Positions 43,989-52,011 of a stretch of 64,000 nt of DNA are shown one piece after another. The number at the start of each line of letters is the position of its first letter. Position 1 is the first letter of the stretch. The stretch is from Actinomycetales bacterium (lineage in GTDB: Bacteria; Actinomycetota; Actinomycetes; Actinomycetales; Cellulomonadaceae). The position numbers and the translations under genes were made by a program. The DNA lies in contig JAHLLI010000013.1 of NCBI GenBank assembly GCA_020444245.1, positions 88,921-152,920 of the forward strand, read 5' to 3'. The notes below the pieces were generated by a model. It searched no databases. It saw only the letters and a program-made list of their open reading frames with translations, and was not told the origin of the DNA.

Positions 43989-44540
43989 CTACGGGTGGTG
44001 TGCGCCCCGGCCACCCTCGACGACACCCGAGGCGAGCCCGCGGATCCGCGCGACCTCGTCGGCAGGCAGCTCGAGGGACTCCAGGAGCTGCTGGTGCAGA
44101 CCCCCGTCGGCCTGCTCCGCGGCGGCGTGCCAGGCCTCCTGGCGATCGGCACCGATCCCCGCACCGTCCAGCAGCTCGGTGAGCGACGCCTTGTCGAGCG
44201 ACCAGGTCCGGTCGCCCTCGCGGCCCGCGGCGAGCGCGCTGAGGATGGTCCGCTGACGGCCACGCAGGACCTCGATCTGATCGGCGAGCTCGGTGAGCCC
44301 GATCGCCAACGCTGCGACGAGCTGGGGAGTGTCGGAGTCCACCGCCCGCGGGATCTCCGCCAGGGGCAGCCCCGCCCGCCGCAGCCCGCAGATCGTGGCC
44401 AGCCGCGCGACGTCGGCCGCGTCGTAGATCCGGTACCCGGCTGCGGTGCGCCTCGACGGCCGCAGCAGCCCGAGCCGGTCGTAGTACAGCAACGTGGTCC
44501 GCGAGAGGCCGAACCGGGCGGCGAGCCGCCCGACCGTCAC
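43989..44540 (-). CDS. MerR family transcriptional regulator
   Basis: A 183-residue protein. The winged helix is VGRLAARFGLSRTTLLYYDRLGLLRPSRRTAAGYRIYDAADVARL, followed by the coiled-coil dimer helix (TQLVAAL to GRQRTILSALAAG) and a C-terminal domain of about 80 residues that may bind an effector. No Cys cluster for metals is present. GTG 44540 is chosen because it overlaps the stop of the SRPBCC gene by 4 bp (GTGA), which indicates an operon. Confidence 0.88.
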   Translation of the reverse strand: MTVGRLAARFGLSRTTLLYYDRLGLLRPSRRTAAGYRIYDAADVARLATICGLRRAGLPLAEIPRAVDSDTPQLVAALAIGLTELADQIEVLRGRQRTILSALAAGREGDRTWSLDKASLTELLDGAGIGADRQEAWHAAAEQADGGLHQQLLESLELPADEVARIRGLASGVVEGGRGAHHP

Positions 44541-45022
44541 CCCGTCGCGGTCGGGGTCGGGTCGAGCGCCAGGAGGCTGCCCGTGCTCAGGTAGTGGTTC
44601 AGCTGCGCCTCGCGGAGCCGCCACATCCGTCGCTGGTCCTCGGCCGTCCAGCCGAGGACCTCCCGAACCCCGTCCTGACCGAGCGCGGTCGCCGTGCTGC
44701 GCAGCGCCGCCGACGTCGTCCGCGGACCGCTGGCGGTCAGCACGAACGACAGGGTCCGGACGGTCAGCCCCGGGAGCACGATCGTGTAGTCGATCCGGGT
44801 CGGCGGCTCGTACCGCGTGGTGATCCATGTCTCGCCCCGCTCCCGGGTGAAGATGCAGCCCAGCTCGGCCACACCGCTGACGCTGTGGACCATCGTGCAC
44901 GACCAGTCCGGGATCCAGTCGTACTCCCGGACGGGGCACAGCAGGCCGAACACCTCCCGAGGCGTGCCGGCGAGAGTGAGCTCGAGGTCGACGACGAGGC
45001 GCGACGGTGCGGTGGTGTCCAT
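44537..45022 (-). CDS. SRPBCC (START-like) family protein
   Basis: A 161-residue protein with the helix-grip pattern of SRPBCC domains: LVVDLELTLAGTPREVFGLLCPVREYDWIPDWSCTMVHSVSG, then IDYTIVLPGLTVRTLSFVLTASG and a long C-terminal helix (EDQRRMWRLREAQLNHYL). These domains hold hydrophobic ligands in a cavity. It is coupled to the MerR-type regulator gene, so ligand sensing or turnover together with that regulator is plausible but unproved. Confidence 0.8.
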   Translation of the reverse strand: MDTTAPSRLVVDLELTLAGTPREVFGLLCPVREYDWIPDWSCTMVHSVSGVAELGCIFTRERGETWITTRYEPPTRIDYTIVLPGLTVRTLSFVLTASGPRTTSAALRSTATALGQDGVREVLGWTAEDQRRMWRLREAQLNHYLSTGSLLALDPTPTATG

Positions 45023-45187
45023 GCCGCAACGGTCGACCGTGCACCCGTAGACAGGTCAACCCGGCAGGCGCCTCGGCAACGGCTGCGCGGCCTTCACACA
45101 GGCTTCATCACCGACGCACTCCCGTTCTCATCCGGGCCCGCGAGGCTCGTACCACTGAGCTCGACGACAACCATGGAGGACAGAACG

Positions 45188-45811
45188 ATGAGGCTGCGAA
45201 CCAAGATCGGCGCCGGTGTGGCCGGCAGCGCGATCGTGATCGCTGCGGCACTGGGCACGGCGGGTGCCGCGTCCGCGGCCACCACGGACGGCGACATCTC
45301 GACGCCGTCGTGGTGCGACGGCACCGGCGCGGGCGGGGGCATGCGCGGCTGGTCGAACGACGGCACCGCGGGGCGCTTCGGCGTCAGCGCCGTCGCCGAC
45401 TACCTCGCCGACAAGCTCGGCGTCTCGGCGGACGACGTGTCCGCGGCGCTGGTGGCCTACCACGCCGACAACCCCGTGACCGAGCGCGGCCGCGACCTGT
45501 CCGACGCGGACCTGGCCGAGCGCCGGGCCGCCGAAGCCACGTACCTGGCCGACGCGCTCGACGTGGACGTCGCCAAGGTGACCGCGGCGCTGGAGTCGTT
45601 CGCCACCGATCGACAGGCCGAGCGCACCGCGGCGCTGGAGGACATGCTGGCCGAGCGCGTCGACGCGGGCACGCTGACCCAGTCCGAGGCCGACGCGATC
45701 CTCGCCGCCCACGTGGCCGGCGACCCGATCGGCCTGGGCGGGCAGGGCATGGGCGGGCGCGGCATGGGCCCGGGCGGGCACGGCGGCGGCCACGGCCGCA
45801 TGGCGCCCTGA
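45188..45811 (+). CDS. Secreted protein with Gly/Met/His-rich tail
   Basis: A 207-residue precursor with a Sec signal peptide (MRLRTK, hydrophobic core, cleavage expected after AGAASA). The mature part contains two similar helical blocks, YLADKLGVSADDVSAALVAYHADN and YLADALDVDVAKVTAALESFATD, which look like an internal duplication, and ends in a tail of Gly, Met, Arg and His (GGQGMGGRGMGPGGHGGGHG). The tail may bind metal ions such as copper. GGAGGACAGAACG precedes ATG 45188. Not assigned to a known family with certainty. Confidence 0.75.
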   Translation: MRLRTKIGAGVAGSAIVIAAALGTAGAASAATTDGDISTPSWCDGTGAGGGMRGWSNDGTAGRFGVSAVADYLADKLGVSADDVSAALVAYHADNPVTERGRDLSDADLAERRAAEATYLADALDVDVAKVTAALESFATDRQAERTAALEDMLAERVDAGTLTQSEADAILAAHVAGDPIGLGGQGMGGRGMGPGGHGGGHGRMAP

Positions 45812-45826
45812 CCTGATCACATCGAG

Positions 45827-45856
45827 GGGCCCTCGCCGACACCGGCGGGGGCCCTT
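45827..45856. terminator. Terminator-like hairpin between convergent genes
   Basis: GGGCCCTCGCCG (45827-45838), loop ACAC, then CGGCGGGGGCCC (45843-45854) make a 12-bp stem with one G-T pair, followed by TT. It sits between the secreted protein gene and the opposing membrane protein gene and could stop transcription from both sides. Confidence 0.75.
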
Positions 45857-45882
45857 CGGCGTCGCGCGACCGTACGGGTCCC

Positions 45883-46299
45883 TCAGCCGAAGCCCGCTCC
45901 GCCGGCGGCGGCCGGCACCGGCTCGCGGCGCCTCACCGACCGCGCCCACCACCACGTCCCCGCCAGCCCGAGCACGACCGCCACCGCCTCGGACACCGCC
46001 GCGAGCCAGACCGCGGCGCCCTGCCACTGCTCGTGCACGCCGAAGAACCCGACCGTCGTGGACAGCACGAACGCCCCAAGCGTGGCGGCGCCGAACGCCG
46101 CGGACGCGAGCAGCGGGAGCCAGTGGTCCCAGGCCTGGAGGACCACCCCGAGCGCCAGGCCGGCGACCGCGTTGACCAGGAACGCGGGTCCGACCACCGA
46201 CAGCGCCGACATGCCCTGCGCCCAGAGCACGAGGTGGACCACGCCGGAGAGCATCACCGACGCCGACGTCAGGGACCGGATCACAGGGAGAGCAGCCAT
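45883..46299 (-). CDS. Small four-helix membrane protein
   Basis: A 138-residue protein with four hydrophobic stretches (SASVMLSGVVHLVLWAQGM, VGPAFLVNAVAGLALGVVL, WLPLLASAAFGAATLGAFVL, AAVWLAAVSEAVAVVLGLAG) and a short basic C-terminus. No catalytic residues or known family are recognised. ATG 46299 has GAGGTTGGG before it; longer in-frame extensions run into the promoter region of the lipoprotein operon. The 260 bp at 46300-46559 between the two divergent genes contain no gene. Confidence 0.75.
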   Translation of the reverse strand: MAALPVIRSLTSASVMLSGVVHLVLWAQGMSALSVVGPAFLVNAVAGLALGVVLQAWDHWLPLLASAAFGAATLGAFVLSTTVGFFGVHEQWQGAAVWLAAVSEAVAVVLGLAGTWWWARSVRRREPVPAAAGGAGFG

Positions 46300-46559
46300 C
46301 CCAACCTCCTCACGGGCACCGGCGACCCTCGTCGGCGCCCTCGGGAGGACTACGTCGAGACGCGCGCGACGGTTCACCCGGTCGGCACGGGCGCGAACCC
46401 GGGCGCCATCGCATCCTTCGCTGCCCGCTCCTTTCGCTGCCCCCTCCCGCGCACCACCTCCCGCGCTCGTCTCGGACCGCTCCCCGCACCCTGCGGTGAA
46501 CCGATCGGCCCGCCGGCCCGTATCACCGTCGACCGAGACGTCGACACAGGAGGATCGCG

Positions 46560-47099
46560 ATGGACCAGGCACGAGGGACCCGACCCCGGCTCAGGACCCG
46601 GCACTGGGCGGTGGCAGGCGTGGCACTGCTCGCCCTGAGCGGGTGCGCGGCCCAGGCCGCCTCGGACGCGGGGGCACCGTCCGCGAGCACGGCCACCACC
46701 GAGTCCTCGTCGGACGGCGCCGGCTCCCCGGCCGAGGCCGGCTCGGGCACAGCCGTCCAGGTGGGCTCGACCTCGCTCGGAGACGTCCTGGTCGACCAGG
46801 CGGGGATGACGCTGTACATGTTCGACAAGGACACCCAGGGCGGTCCCAGCACCTGCTACGACCAGTGCGCCTCGGCCTGGCCGCCCCTGCTCACCGATGG
46901 CGCGCCCGCCGCCGGGACCGGCGCCGACGACGGCAAGCTCGGCACGGTCGAGCGCACCGACGGCGCCACCCAGGTGACGTACGACGGCTGGCCCCTGTAC
47001 TACTGGGCGCAGGACGCCAAGCCGGGCGACGTGAACGGCCAGGGCGTCAACGACGTGTGGTGGGTCCTCGACGCCGACGGCACGCCGATCCACGGGTGA
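46560..47099 (+). CDS. Secreted lipoprotein, COG4315 type
   Basis: A 179-residue precursor with the lipobox LSGC after a Leu/Ala core (WAVAGVALLALSGCAAQ), a Ser/Thr/Ala linker of about 40 residues and then two copies of a characteristic motif: GDVLVDQAGMTLYMFDKDTQGGPSTCYDQCASAWPPLLTDG and TYDGWPLYYWAQDAKPGDVNGQGVNDVWWVLDADG. This is the secreted lipoprotein repeat family with one CxxxC pair, of unknown biochemical role. AGGAGG lies eight bases before ATG. It is followed after 25 bp by the sigma factor gene, so the three genes probably form an operon. Confidence 0.88.
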   Translation: MDQARGTRPRLRTRHWAVAGVALLALSGCAAQAASDAGAPSASTATTESSSDGAGSPAEAGSGTAVQVGSTSLGDVLVDQAGMTLYMFDKDTQGGPSTCYDQCASAWPPLLTDGAPAAGTGADDGKLGTVERTDGATQVTYDGWPLYYWAQDAKPGDVNGQGVNDVWWVLDADGTPIHG

Positions 47100-47124
47100 C
47101 GACGCGGTGCGCGGAGGTGGCGGC

Positions 47125-47631
47125 ATGGCGACGAGCACCGCTGACGTGCTCGTCGCCCTGCACGCCGAGCACGGACGGGGCCTGTGGGGGTACGTCCTGC
47201 GCCTGACCGGCGGTGACCGGGCCCGCGCCGAGGACGTCGTCCAGGAGACCCTGATCCGCGCCTGGCGCCACCCCGAGGTGCTGACCCGGCCGCCCGGGGC
47301 CGTGCGGTCCTGGCTGTTCACCGTGTCCCGACGCCTGGTGATCGACCAGTGGCGCGCGGGCCGCGAGATCAGCACCGACGAGCCGCCCGAGACCGGGGCC
47401 GGGCCGGAGACCTGGACCGACGAGGTGCTCGACGGCTGGATCGTCGCGGACGCGCTCGCCCGCCTCACGCCGGAGCACCGGCAGGTCGTGGTGCTCTGCT
47501 ACTTCCGCGGCCTGTCGGTCGCGGAGGCGGCCCGCATCCTCGGCATCCCGGACGGCACGGTGAAGTCGCGCACCCACTACGCGCTGCGCGCCCTGCGCCT
47601 GGCCCTGGAGGAGAAGGGAGTGACCCGGTGA
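47125..47631 (+). CDS. ECF-type RNA polymerase sigma factor
   Basis: A 168-residue sigma factor with region 2 (GLWGYVLRLTGGDRARAEDVVQETLIRAWRHPE) and region 4 (LTPEHRQVVVLCYFRGLSVAEAARILGIPDGTVKSRTHYALRALR). It would direct RNA polymerase to promoters of an extracytoplasmic response. GGAGGTGG precedes ATG 47125. The anti-sigma factor gene overlaps its stop by 4 bp, so both are made in balance. The pair resembles SigK/SigL-type modules. Confidence 0.93.
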   Translation: MATSTADVLVALHAEHGRGLWGYVLRLTGGDRARAEDVVQETLIRAWRHPEVLTRPPGAVRSWLFTVSRRLVIDQWRAGREISTDEPPETGAGPETWTDEVLDGWIVADALARLTPEHRQVVVLCYFRGLSVAEAARILGIPDGTVKSRTHYALRALRLALEEKGVTR

Positions 47632-48368
47632 CCGACCCCTGGCGCATCGACGCCGAGGCCTACGTGCTGGGCGCGCTCGACGAGCCTGAGCGCAGCGCCT
47701 TCGAGCAGCACCTGCGCGAGTGCGCGGACTGCCGCGCCGCCGTCGAGGAGGTGGGCTCCCTGCCCGCGCTGCTGGACCTGGTGCCACCCGACCTGGTCGA
47801 CCGCATCGCCGACGCCGACCCGCTCACCGCGGCCGTGCCCGGCCCGCCCGTCGCGCCGGTCCCCGAGTCCGTCCTCGCCGGGGCGCTCTGGGCGGCCCGG
47901 CGCCGCGAAGTGCGCCGACGGCGGCGCCTGGCCGGGGCGGGAGCGCTCGCGGCGGCCGCCGCGGTCGTGCTCGCTCTGGTGCTCCCCGCCTCGCCCGTGG
48001 CGCTCACCGGGCACCGCGACGCCGGTGGGCAGGTCGTGGCCATGCAGGCCGTCGAGCCGTCCCCGGTCACCGCGTCGGTCGCGTTCGAGCAGGTCGCCTG
48101 GGGCACGAGGATCGAGCTGACCTGCACCTATGCCGACGACGCCGCGGCCGGCGCGAGCGGTGGGCAGCCGAGCGGCTACCAGGCCACCGCGACCTACGCC
48201 CTCGTGGTCGTGGGCAACGACCGCTCGACCCAGCAGGTCGCGACCTGGGCGGCCGTGCCGGGCCGCACCATCACGGTGCCTGCTGCGACCGACCTGCCGG
48301 TCTCGGCGATCGACTCCATCGAGCTCGTTGCGGCCGACGGCACGGCACTGCTCAGGGCCAGCCCCTGA
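47628..48368 (+). CDS. Zinc-binding anti-sigma factor (RskA-like)
   Basis: A 246-residue membrane protein. The N-terminal anti-sigma domain carries the zinc motif HLRECADC (HxxxCxxC). A single transmembrane helix follows a run of arginines (RRREVRRRRRL, then AGAGALAAAAAVVLALVLP), and the rest is an extracellular domain like the RskA C-terminal domain. It holds the sigma factor until cleaved or reduced. GTG 47628 overlaps the sigma factor stop. The Cys in the zinc site suggests redox control; the extracellular lipoprotein encoded in the same operon may be part of the signal. Confidence 0.92.
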   Translation: MTDPWRIDAEAYVLGALDEPERSAFEQHLRECADCRAAVEEVGSLPALLDLVPPDLVDRIADADPLTAAVPGPPVAPVPESVLAGALWAARRREVRRRRRLAGAGALAAAAAVVLALVLPASPVALTGHRDAGGQVVAMQAVEPSPVTASVAFEQVAWGTRIELTCTYADDAAAGASGGQPSGYQATATYALVVVGNDRSTQQVATWAAVPGRTITVPAATDLPVSAIDSIELVAADGTALLRASP

Positions 48369-48372
48369 TCCG

Positions 48373-48397
48373 GGCCCGGGGAGACGATCCCCGGGCC
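48373..48397. terminator. Terminator-like hairpin after the anti-sigma gene
   Basis: GGCCCGGGG and CCCCGGGCC form a perfect 9-bp stem with a 7-base loop, directly behind the anti-sigma stop codon and before the opposing DUF427 gene. A T-run is lacking, as usual in this genome. Confidence 0.7.
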
Positions 48398-48419
48398 GGC
48401 CTCGTGCGTGGTGAGCGCG

Positions 48420-48701
48420 TCAGTCCTCGACGGTCACGCCGCGCCAGAACGCGACCCGGCCGGCGATCTGGCCGGCGGCGGGCAACGGCTCGGGGTACGA
48501 CCAGGCGACGTCCGTGCCACGCCGACTGCCGTCGTCCACCGACCAGTACCGCGCCTGGCCCTTCCACCCGCAGGTCGAGCGGTGGTCGGAGGCCTCCAGG
48601 AGCTCCCAGCGCACCGAGTCCGCCGGGAAGTAGTGGTTGCCCTCCACGACGACGGTGTCGTCGGTCTCGGCGATGACGGTGCCGTTCCACAGTGCGCGCA
48701 T
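48420..48701 (-). CDS. DUF427 family protein
   Basis: A 93-residue protein that matches DUF427 end to end: MRALWNGTVIAETDDTVVVEGNHYFP, then STCGWKGQARYWSVDDG and AWSYPEPLPAAGQIAGRVAFW. The Cys-Gly-Trp-Lys-Gly core and the Trp residues are conserved in this family, whose function is unknown. Single gene, convergent to the anti-sigma factor gene. Confidence 0.9.
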   Translation of the reverse strand: MRALWNGTVIAETDDTVVVEGNHYFPADSVRWELLEASDHRSTCGWKGQARYWSVDDGSRRGTDVAWSYPEPLPAAGQIAGRVAFWRGVTVED

Positions 48702-48830
48702 CCCGGTGTCCTCTCGTGGTCGGCGTCTCTGCCTGGACCAACCCCGCAGACCGCGAGGAACTTCCACGCGACGGCGTCGATCGGAGCGCGGTCCGGGCAT
48801 CGGTCACCTCCAGCGCGTGAGGATTGGCAA

Positions 48831-48851
48831 TAGATACCTAGGCATATATCT
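48831..48851. promoter_or_regulatory. Promoter/operator candidate of the marR-type gene
   Basis: AGATA (48832-48836) and TATCT (48847-48851) form an inverted repeat around CCTAGG in a strikingly AT-rich patch just 7 bases before the start codon. MarR-type proteins usually bind such short palindromes over their own promoter. TATAT could be part of a -10 element, which would make the message nearly leaderless. Confidence 0.5.
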
Positions 48852-48858
48852 TGAGCGC

Positions 48859-49452
48859 ATGGAGGACGTCGTCGCCGAGCTCGGACACCTCACCCTCGGC
48901 AGCCGACTGCGCCGAGTCGGGGAGCGCGTGCAGGGAGCCACGCAGGAGTGGCTGCGCGCCCGGAGTATCGACGTGCCCGCGGCCCAGCTGCCGGCGCTCG
49001 CGGCGGTCGGCCGGCTCGGCCCGTTGACCGTCGGCGAGCTGGCGCAGGCGCTGCGCCTCACGCAGCCCGGCGTGACCCGCACCGTGGCACGGCTCGTCGG
49101 CGCCGGGTTGGTGGCGGTCGCCGCCGACGGCGCGGACGCGCGCGTTCGCCGGGTCGCGCTCACGCCCACCGGGAGCGAGCTGCTCACCCGGTGCGAGGCA
49201 GAGCTCTGGCCCCGGGTGGACGCGGCGGTCGCGGCGGTGTGCGCCGGGTTGGACGGACCGCTGCTGGCGCAGCTCACCGAGCTGGAGCGCGCCGTCCAGG
49301 ACGGCGCGCTGGCCCGGTCGCTCGAGGATGGCCTTCCGGACCGGGCACTCGAGGATGACCTGCCGGACGGGTCACTCGAGGAGGGCCTTCCGGACGGGTC
49401 ACTCGAGGAGGGCCTTCCGGCGCGGGCAGTCGACGGGGCCGGCCGTGGCTGA
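48859..49452 (+). CDS. MarR family regulator with acidic repeat tail
   Basis: A 197-residue protein. The winged helix core is normal: LPALAAVGRLGPLTVGELAQALRLTQPGVTRTVARLVGAGLVAVAADGADARVRRVALTPTG. After the dimerisation helix (LAQLTELERAVQDGAL) there is an unusual tail of four 9-residue repeats of the type (S/A)LE(D/E)(G/D)LPD, encoded by 27-bp tandem DNA repeats. The tail is acidic and not part of the family. It is coupled by an 8-bp overlap to a GNAT gene. In several genomes MarR and acetyltransferase domains are fused, so these two may act together. Confidence 0.85.
   Translation: MEDVVAELGHLTLGSRLRRVGERVQGATQEWLRARSIDVPAAQLPALAAVGRLGPLTVGELAQALRLTQPGVTRTVARLVGAGLVAVAADGADARVRRVALTPTGSELLTRCEAELWPRVDAAVAAVCAGLDGPLLAQLTELERAVQDGALARSLEDGLPDRALEDDLPDGSLEEGLPDGSLEEGLPARAVDGAGRG
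49315..49422 (+). repeat. Four 27-bp tandem repeats inside the marR-type gene
   Basis: CTCGAG recurs at 49321, 49348, 49375 and 49402, exactly 27 bp apart. Copies 3 and 4 are nearly identical and copies 1 and 2 diverge slightly. The period keeps the reading frame, so copy number can change without breaking the protein. Confidence 0.9.
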
Positions 49453-50131
49453 GCACCCGCTCGACCGCCCGGTGTGGGCCTCGCTGACCGGCGGCCACGC
49501 TCGGCTCGCCGTCGGCACGGGGCCGGCGAGACGCTACGACCCCGAGGTCAACGTGTTCGCCGGAACCCGCGACGAGAGCCCCGAGTCGCTCGAGGCGCTC
49601 GGCGCACTCGTCGGACCGGGAGAGCAGGTGGTCCTGCTCCAGGTGCCGCGGCCGAGCGTCCCTCACGGATTGGTCGTGCGCCGTGAGGCCCTCGGCGTAC
49701 AGCTGGTCGCCCTGGATCCGGTGGTACCCGAGCCCGGCGACGACGAGCGCGTGGTTGACCTCGGCCCGGACGACGCCGCGGACATGGTGGCCCTGGCGGC
49801 ACTCACCGAGCCCGGGCCGTTCCTGGCCGGAACGCACCGGATGGGCCGGTTCGTCGGCATCCGCGAGCGCGGGTGCCTCGTCGCCATGGCCGGCGAGCGG
49901 ATGCGCCCACCCGGCTTCGTCGAGGTCAGCGGCGTGTGCACGCACCCCGACGTGCAGGGCCGCGGTTACGCCCGGCGGCTGTCCCGGCTGGTGGCGGCGA
50001 GGGCTGCGGCCGAGGGGTCCACGGCGTTCCTGCACGCCTGGGCCACGAACGTCGCGGCGCTCGCGCTGTACGAGTCGCTCGGGTTCGTCCGACGTACCGA
50101 GGTCGAGGTGGCCGTGATCGGCCGCGACTGA
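49445..50131 (+). CDS. GNAT family N-acetyltransferase
   Basis: A 228-residue protein. The GNAT core lies in the C-terminal half: FVEVSGVCTHPDVQGRGYARRLSRLVAARAAAEG, with QGRGYA as acetyl-CoA loop, and HAWATNVAALALYESLGFVRRTEVEVAVI. The N-terminal half (VNVFAGTRDESPESLEALGAL to LVALDPVVP) is the FR47-like extension. GTG 49445 overlaps the marR-type stop. Substrate unknown. Confidence 0.85.
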   Translation: MAEHPLDRPVWASLTGGHARLAVGTGPARRYDPEVNVFAGTRDESPESLEALGALVGPGEQVVLLQVPRPSVPHGLVVRREALGVQLVALDPVVPEPGDDERVVDLGPDDAADMVALAALTEPGPFLAGTHRMGRFVGIRERGCLVAMAGERMRPPGFVEVSGVCTHPDVQGRGYARRLSRLVAARAAAEGSTAFLHAWATNVAALALYESLGFVRRTEVEVAVIGRD

Positions 50132-50168
50132 GGGACACCCCGGTCGACCCTGCGCGCTCGACACTGCG

Positions 50169-51125
50169 CTAAGAGACCTGGACCACGACCTTGCCGAGGA
50201 CCTTGCCGGCGCCGACGAGAGCGATGGCGTCGGGAACCTCCTCGAGGGTGACGGTGCGGTCGATGTGGATCCGGATATCCCCCGCGATGCACAGCGCGGC
50301 CAACGACTCGACGTGGGTGGGCCACGCGTTCACCGCGAGGACGCCGATCGAACGACCCGACAGACGCCCGACCACCGAGCCGACCGTGAGCACGCGCAGC
50401 AGCGCGCGTACCGGTCCTCCGACGCACCGGTACGTCCCGCCGTGGGCCAGTGCCCGGCGGTAGGCGAACACCGACCGGCCGGCGACGAGGTCCAGGATCA
50501 GGTCGTACGGCTCGGTCTGCCTGGTGAAGTCGTCCCGCCGGTAGTCGATCACCTCATCCGCGCCCACCGACCGCATGAACCCCTGCTTGGCGGCGTTGTC
50601 GACACCGGTGACATGGGCGCCCAGCCGCTTGGCCAGCTGGATCGCGAACGAGCCCGATCCTCCGCCGGCGCCGTTGATGAGGACCCTGCTACCTGGGAGG
50701 GCATGACGCGTGCCCTGCCAGGCGATCGCCCCGGCCTGCGGGAGGGTGGACGCCTCGGCGAAGGTGAGCTGGGGCGGCTTGTGGGCCAGCGCGGCCTCAG
50801 GCGCGACCGCGTACTGGGCGAAACCACCCTTGAGCACGAGGTTGTCGCCGTACACCTCGTCCCCGGGGCGGAACCGGGTCACACCTGGCCCGACCGCGTC
50901 GACCACTCCGGCGATGTCCGACCCGAGCGTCCGGCGCGCGGGGGTGCGCAACCCGCCCAACCGCGCGTACGCGGGTGATCCGCGCAGGGACTCCCAGTCG
51001 CTGAGGTTGATCGACGTCGCCACGACCTGCACCCGCACCTGGCCGCGGCCGGGGCTGGGCACCGGGACGTCCTCGACGCGCAGGACGTCAGGGGCCCCGT
51101 AGCGGTCGTAGACCACGGCTTTCAC
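50169..51125 (-). CDS. Zinc-independent NAD(P)-dependent alcohol dehydrogenase / quinone reductase-like protein
   Basis: A 318-residue MDR-superfamily protein. GDEVYGDNLVLKGGFAQYAVAPEAALAHKP belongs to the catalytic domain and VLINGAGGGSGSFAIQLAKRLGAHVTGV is the nucleotide-binding Rossmann motif. The Cys/His ligands of zinc enzymes are absent, so it fits quinone or enone reductases. GTG 51125 is the start. It runs in the same direction as the TetR gene (70 bp away) and could be read from it. Confidence 0.88.
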   Translation of the reverse strand: MKAVVYDRYGAPDVLRVEDVPVPSPGRGQVRVQVVATSINLSDWESLRGSPAYARLGGLRTPARRTLGSDIAGVVDAVGPGVTRFRPGDEVYGDNLVLKGGFAQYAVAPEAALAHKPPQLTFAEASTLPQAGAIAWQGTRHALPGSRVLINGAGGGSGSFAIQLAKRLGAHVTGVDNAAKQGFMRSVGADEVIDYRRDDFTRQTEPYDLILDLVAGRSVFAYRRALAHGGTYRCVGGPVRALLRVLTVGSVVGRLSGRSIGVLAVNAWPTHVESLAALCIAGDIRIHIDRTVTLEEVPDAIALVGAGKVLGKVVVQVS

Positions 51126-51195
51126 GGCCACCGCCCGGCGCGTGTGGTCACGCCCGCCAAGTCTGCAGCGCGACGAGCGCCGATGCGGAACCGCG

Positions 51196-51867
51196 TCATG
51201 CGCGAGCTCGGTCCAGCCCGTCCAGGAGCAGCCCGAGCGTGAACTCGAACTCGGCCTGGGTGTCACAGGTGCTGAGGGACCCTTCCGTGCCGTGGATGTC
51301 CGGGGTGGCCAGCGCGGCCAGGTGGGGCATCGTCTCGGTCATGGCCTGCATCTGGTCGACGGTCATCGTCGGCGCGGAGCCGTCGGCCGGCTCGAAGAGC
51401 TCCTGGGTGAACCCGAGGACCATGCTGCCCAGGGCGTGGATCGCGCGGTGCGCGAGCTCGTACGTGAAGCCGGCGTCCACGAGCGTCCCGACCAGCTGCT
51501 CGTAGATCGCGTAGGTGACCGTCGGCGCCTCCGGGAGCGACATGATCACCTGCGGCGCCCAGGGGTGGCGCAGCATCACGGAGCGCGCGAGGAGGCACCG
51601 TCCCAGGACCAGCTCGCGCCAGCCCGTCGCACCGGGGGGGTCTGCGGCCGTGGCCGCGACGACCTCGCCGATGACCTGCTCGGCGAGGCCGGCCACCAGG
51701 GCGCCCTTGCTCTCCACGTAGTAGTAGAGCGACATCGCCTCGCAGTCGAGCGCCTCGCCGATCCGCCGCATCGTGACCGCGCTGATGCCGTACGCGTCCG
51801 CGAGCCCGACGGCCGCGACCAGGATGCGCTCACGACTGAGCGGCTGCCTCACGGTGGCGGGGATCAC
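51196..51867 (-). CDS. TetR family transcriptional regulator
   Basis: A 223-residue repressor. The helix-turn-helix is SRERILVAAVGLADAYGISAVTMRRIGEALDCEAMSLYYYVESKGALVAGL, and the C-terminal domain matches the TetR_C type (HPWAPQVIMSLPEAPTVTYAIYEQLVGTLVDAGF). GTG 51867 is chosen because GAAGGAGCGACCT precedes it; a longer reading from 51915 lacks a ribosome site. It is divergent from a small membrane protein gene, and the space between them contains a clear inverted repeat. Confidence 0.92.
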   Translation of the reverse strand: MIPATVRQPLSRERILVAAVGLADAYGISAVTMRRIGEALDCEAMSLYYYVESKGALVAGLAEQVIGEVVAATAADPPGATGWRELVLGRCLLARSVMLRHPWAPQVIMSLPEAPTVTYAIYEQLVGTLVDAGFTYELAHRAIHALGSMVLGFTQELFEPADGSAPTMTVDQMQAMTETMPHLAALATPDIHGTEGSLSTCDTQAEFEFTLGLLLDGLDRARA

Positions 51868-51946
51868 AGGTCGCTCCTTCCGGGATCGCGAGTCGCTCCT
51901 GTCGGCGGTGTGCATCGCGGGTCACTCGCTCCGACCCTTGTGCGAT

Positions 51947-51977
51947 CTTACGTCGTATGATTACCTTACAACATAAG
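51947..51977. promoter_or_regulatory. TetR-type operator in the divergent region
   Basis: CTTACGTCGTA (51947-51957) and TACAACATAAG (51967-51977) are 11-base arms of an inverted repeat with two mismatches and a 9-base spacer, in an AT-rich patch of the 144-bp region. The likely ligand of the site is the adjacent TetR-type repressor. Confidence 0.75.
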
Positions 51978-52011
51978 AACTCGCCGCACGACGACCCGAC
52001 TGGGAGAGACC

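Noticed and set aside
49315..49422. CRISPR array
   Set aside because: The repeats are 27 bp, directly adjacent without spacers, and in frame within the marR-type gene.
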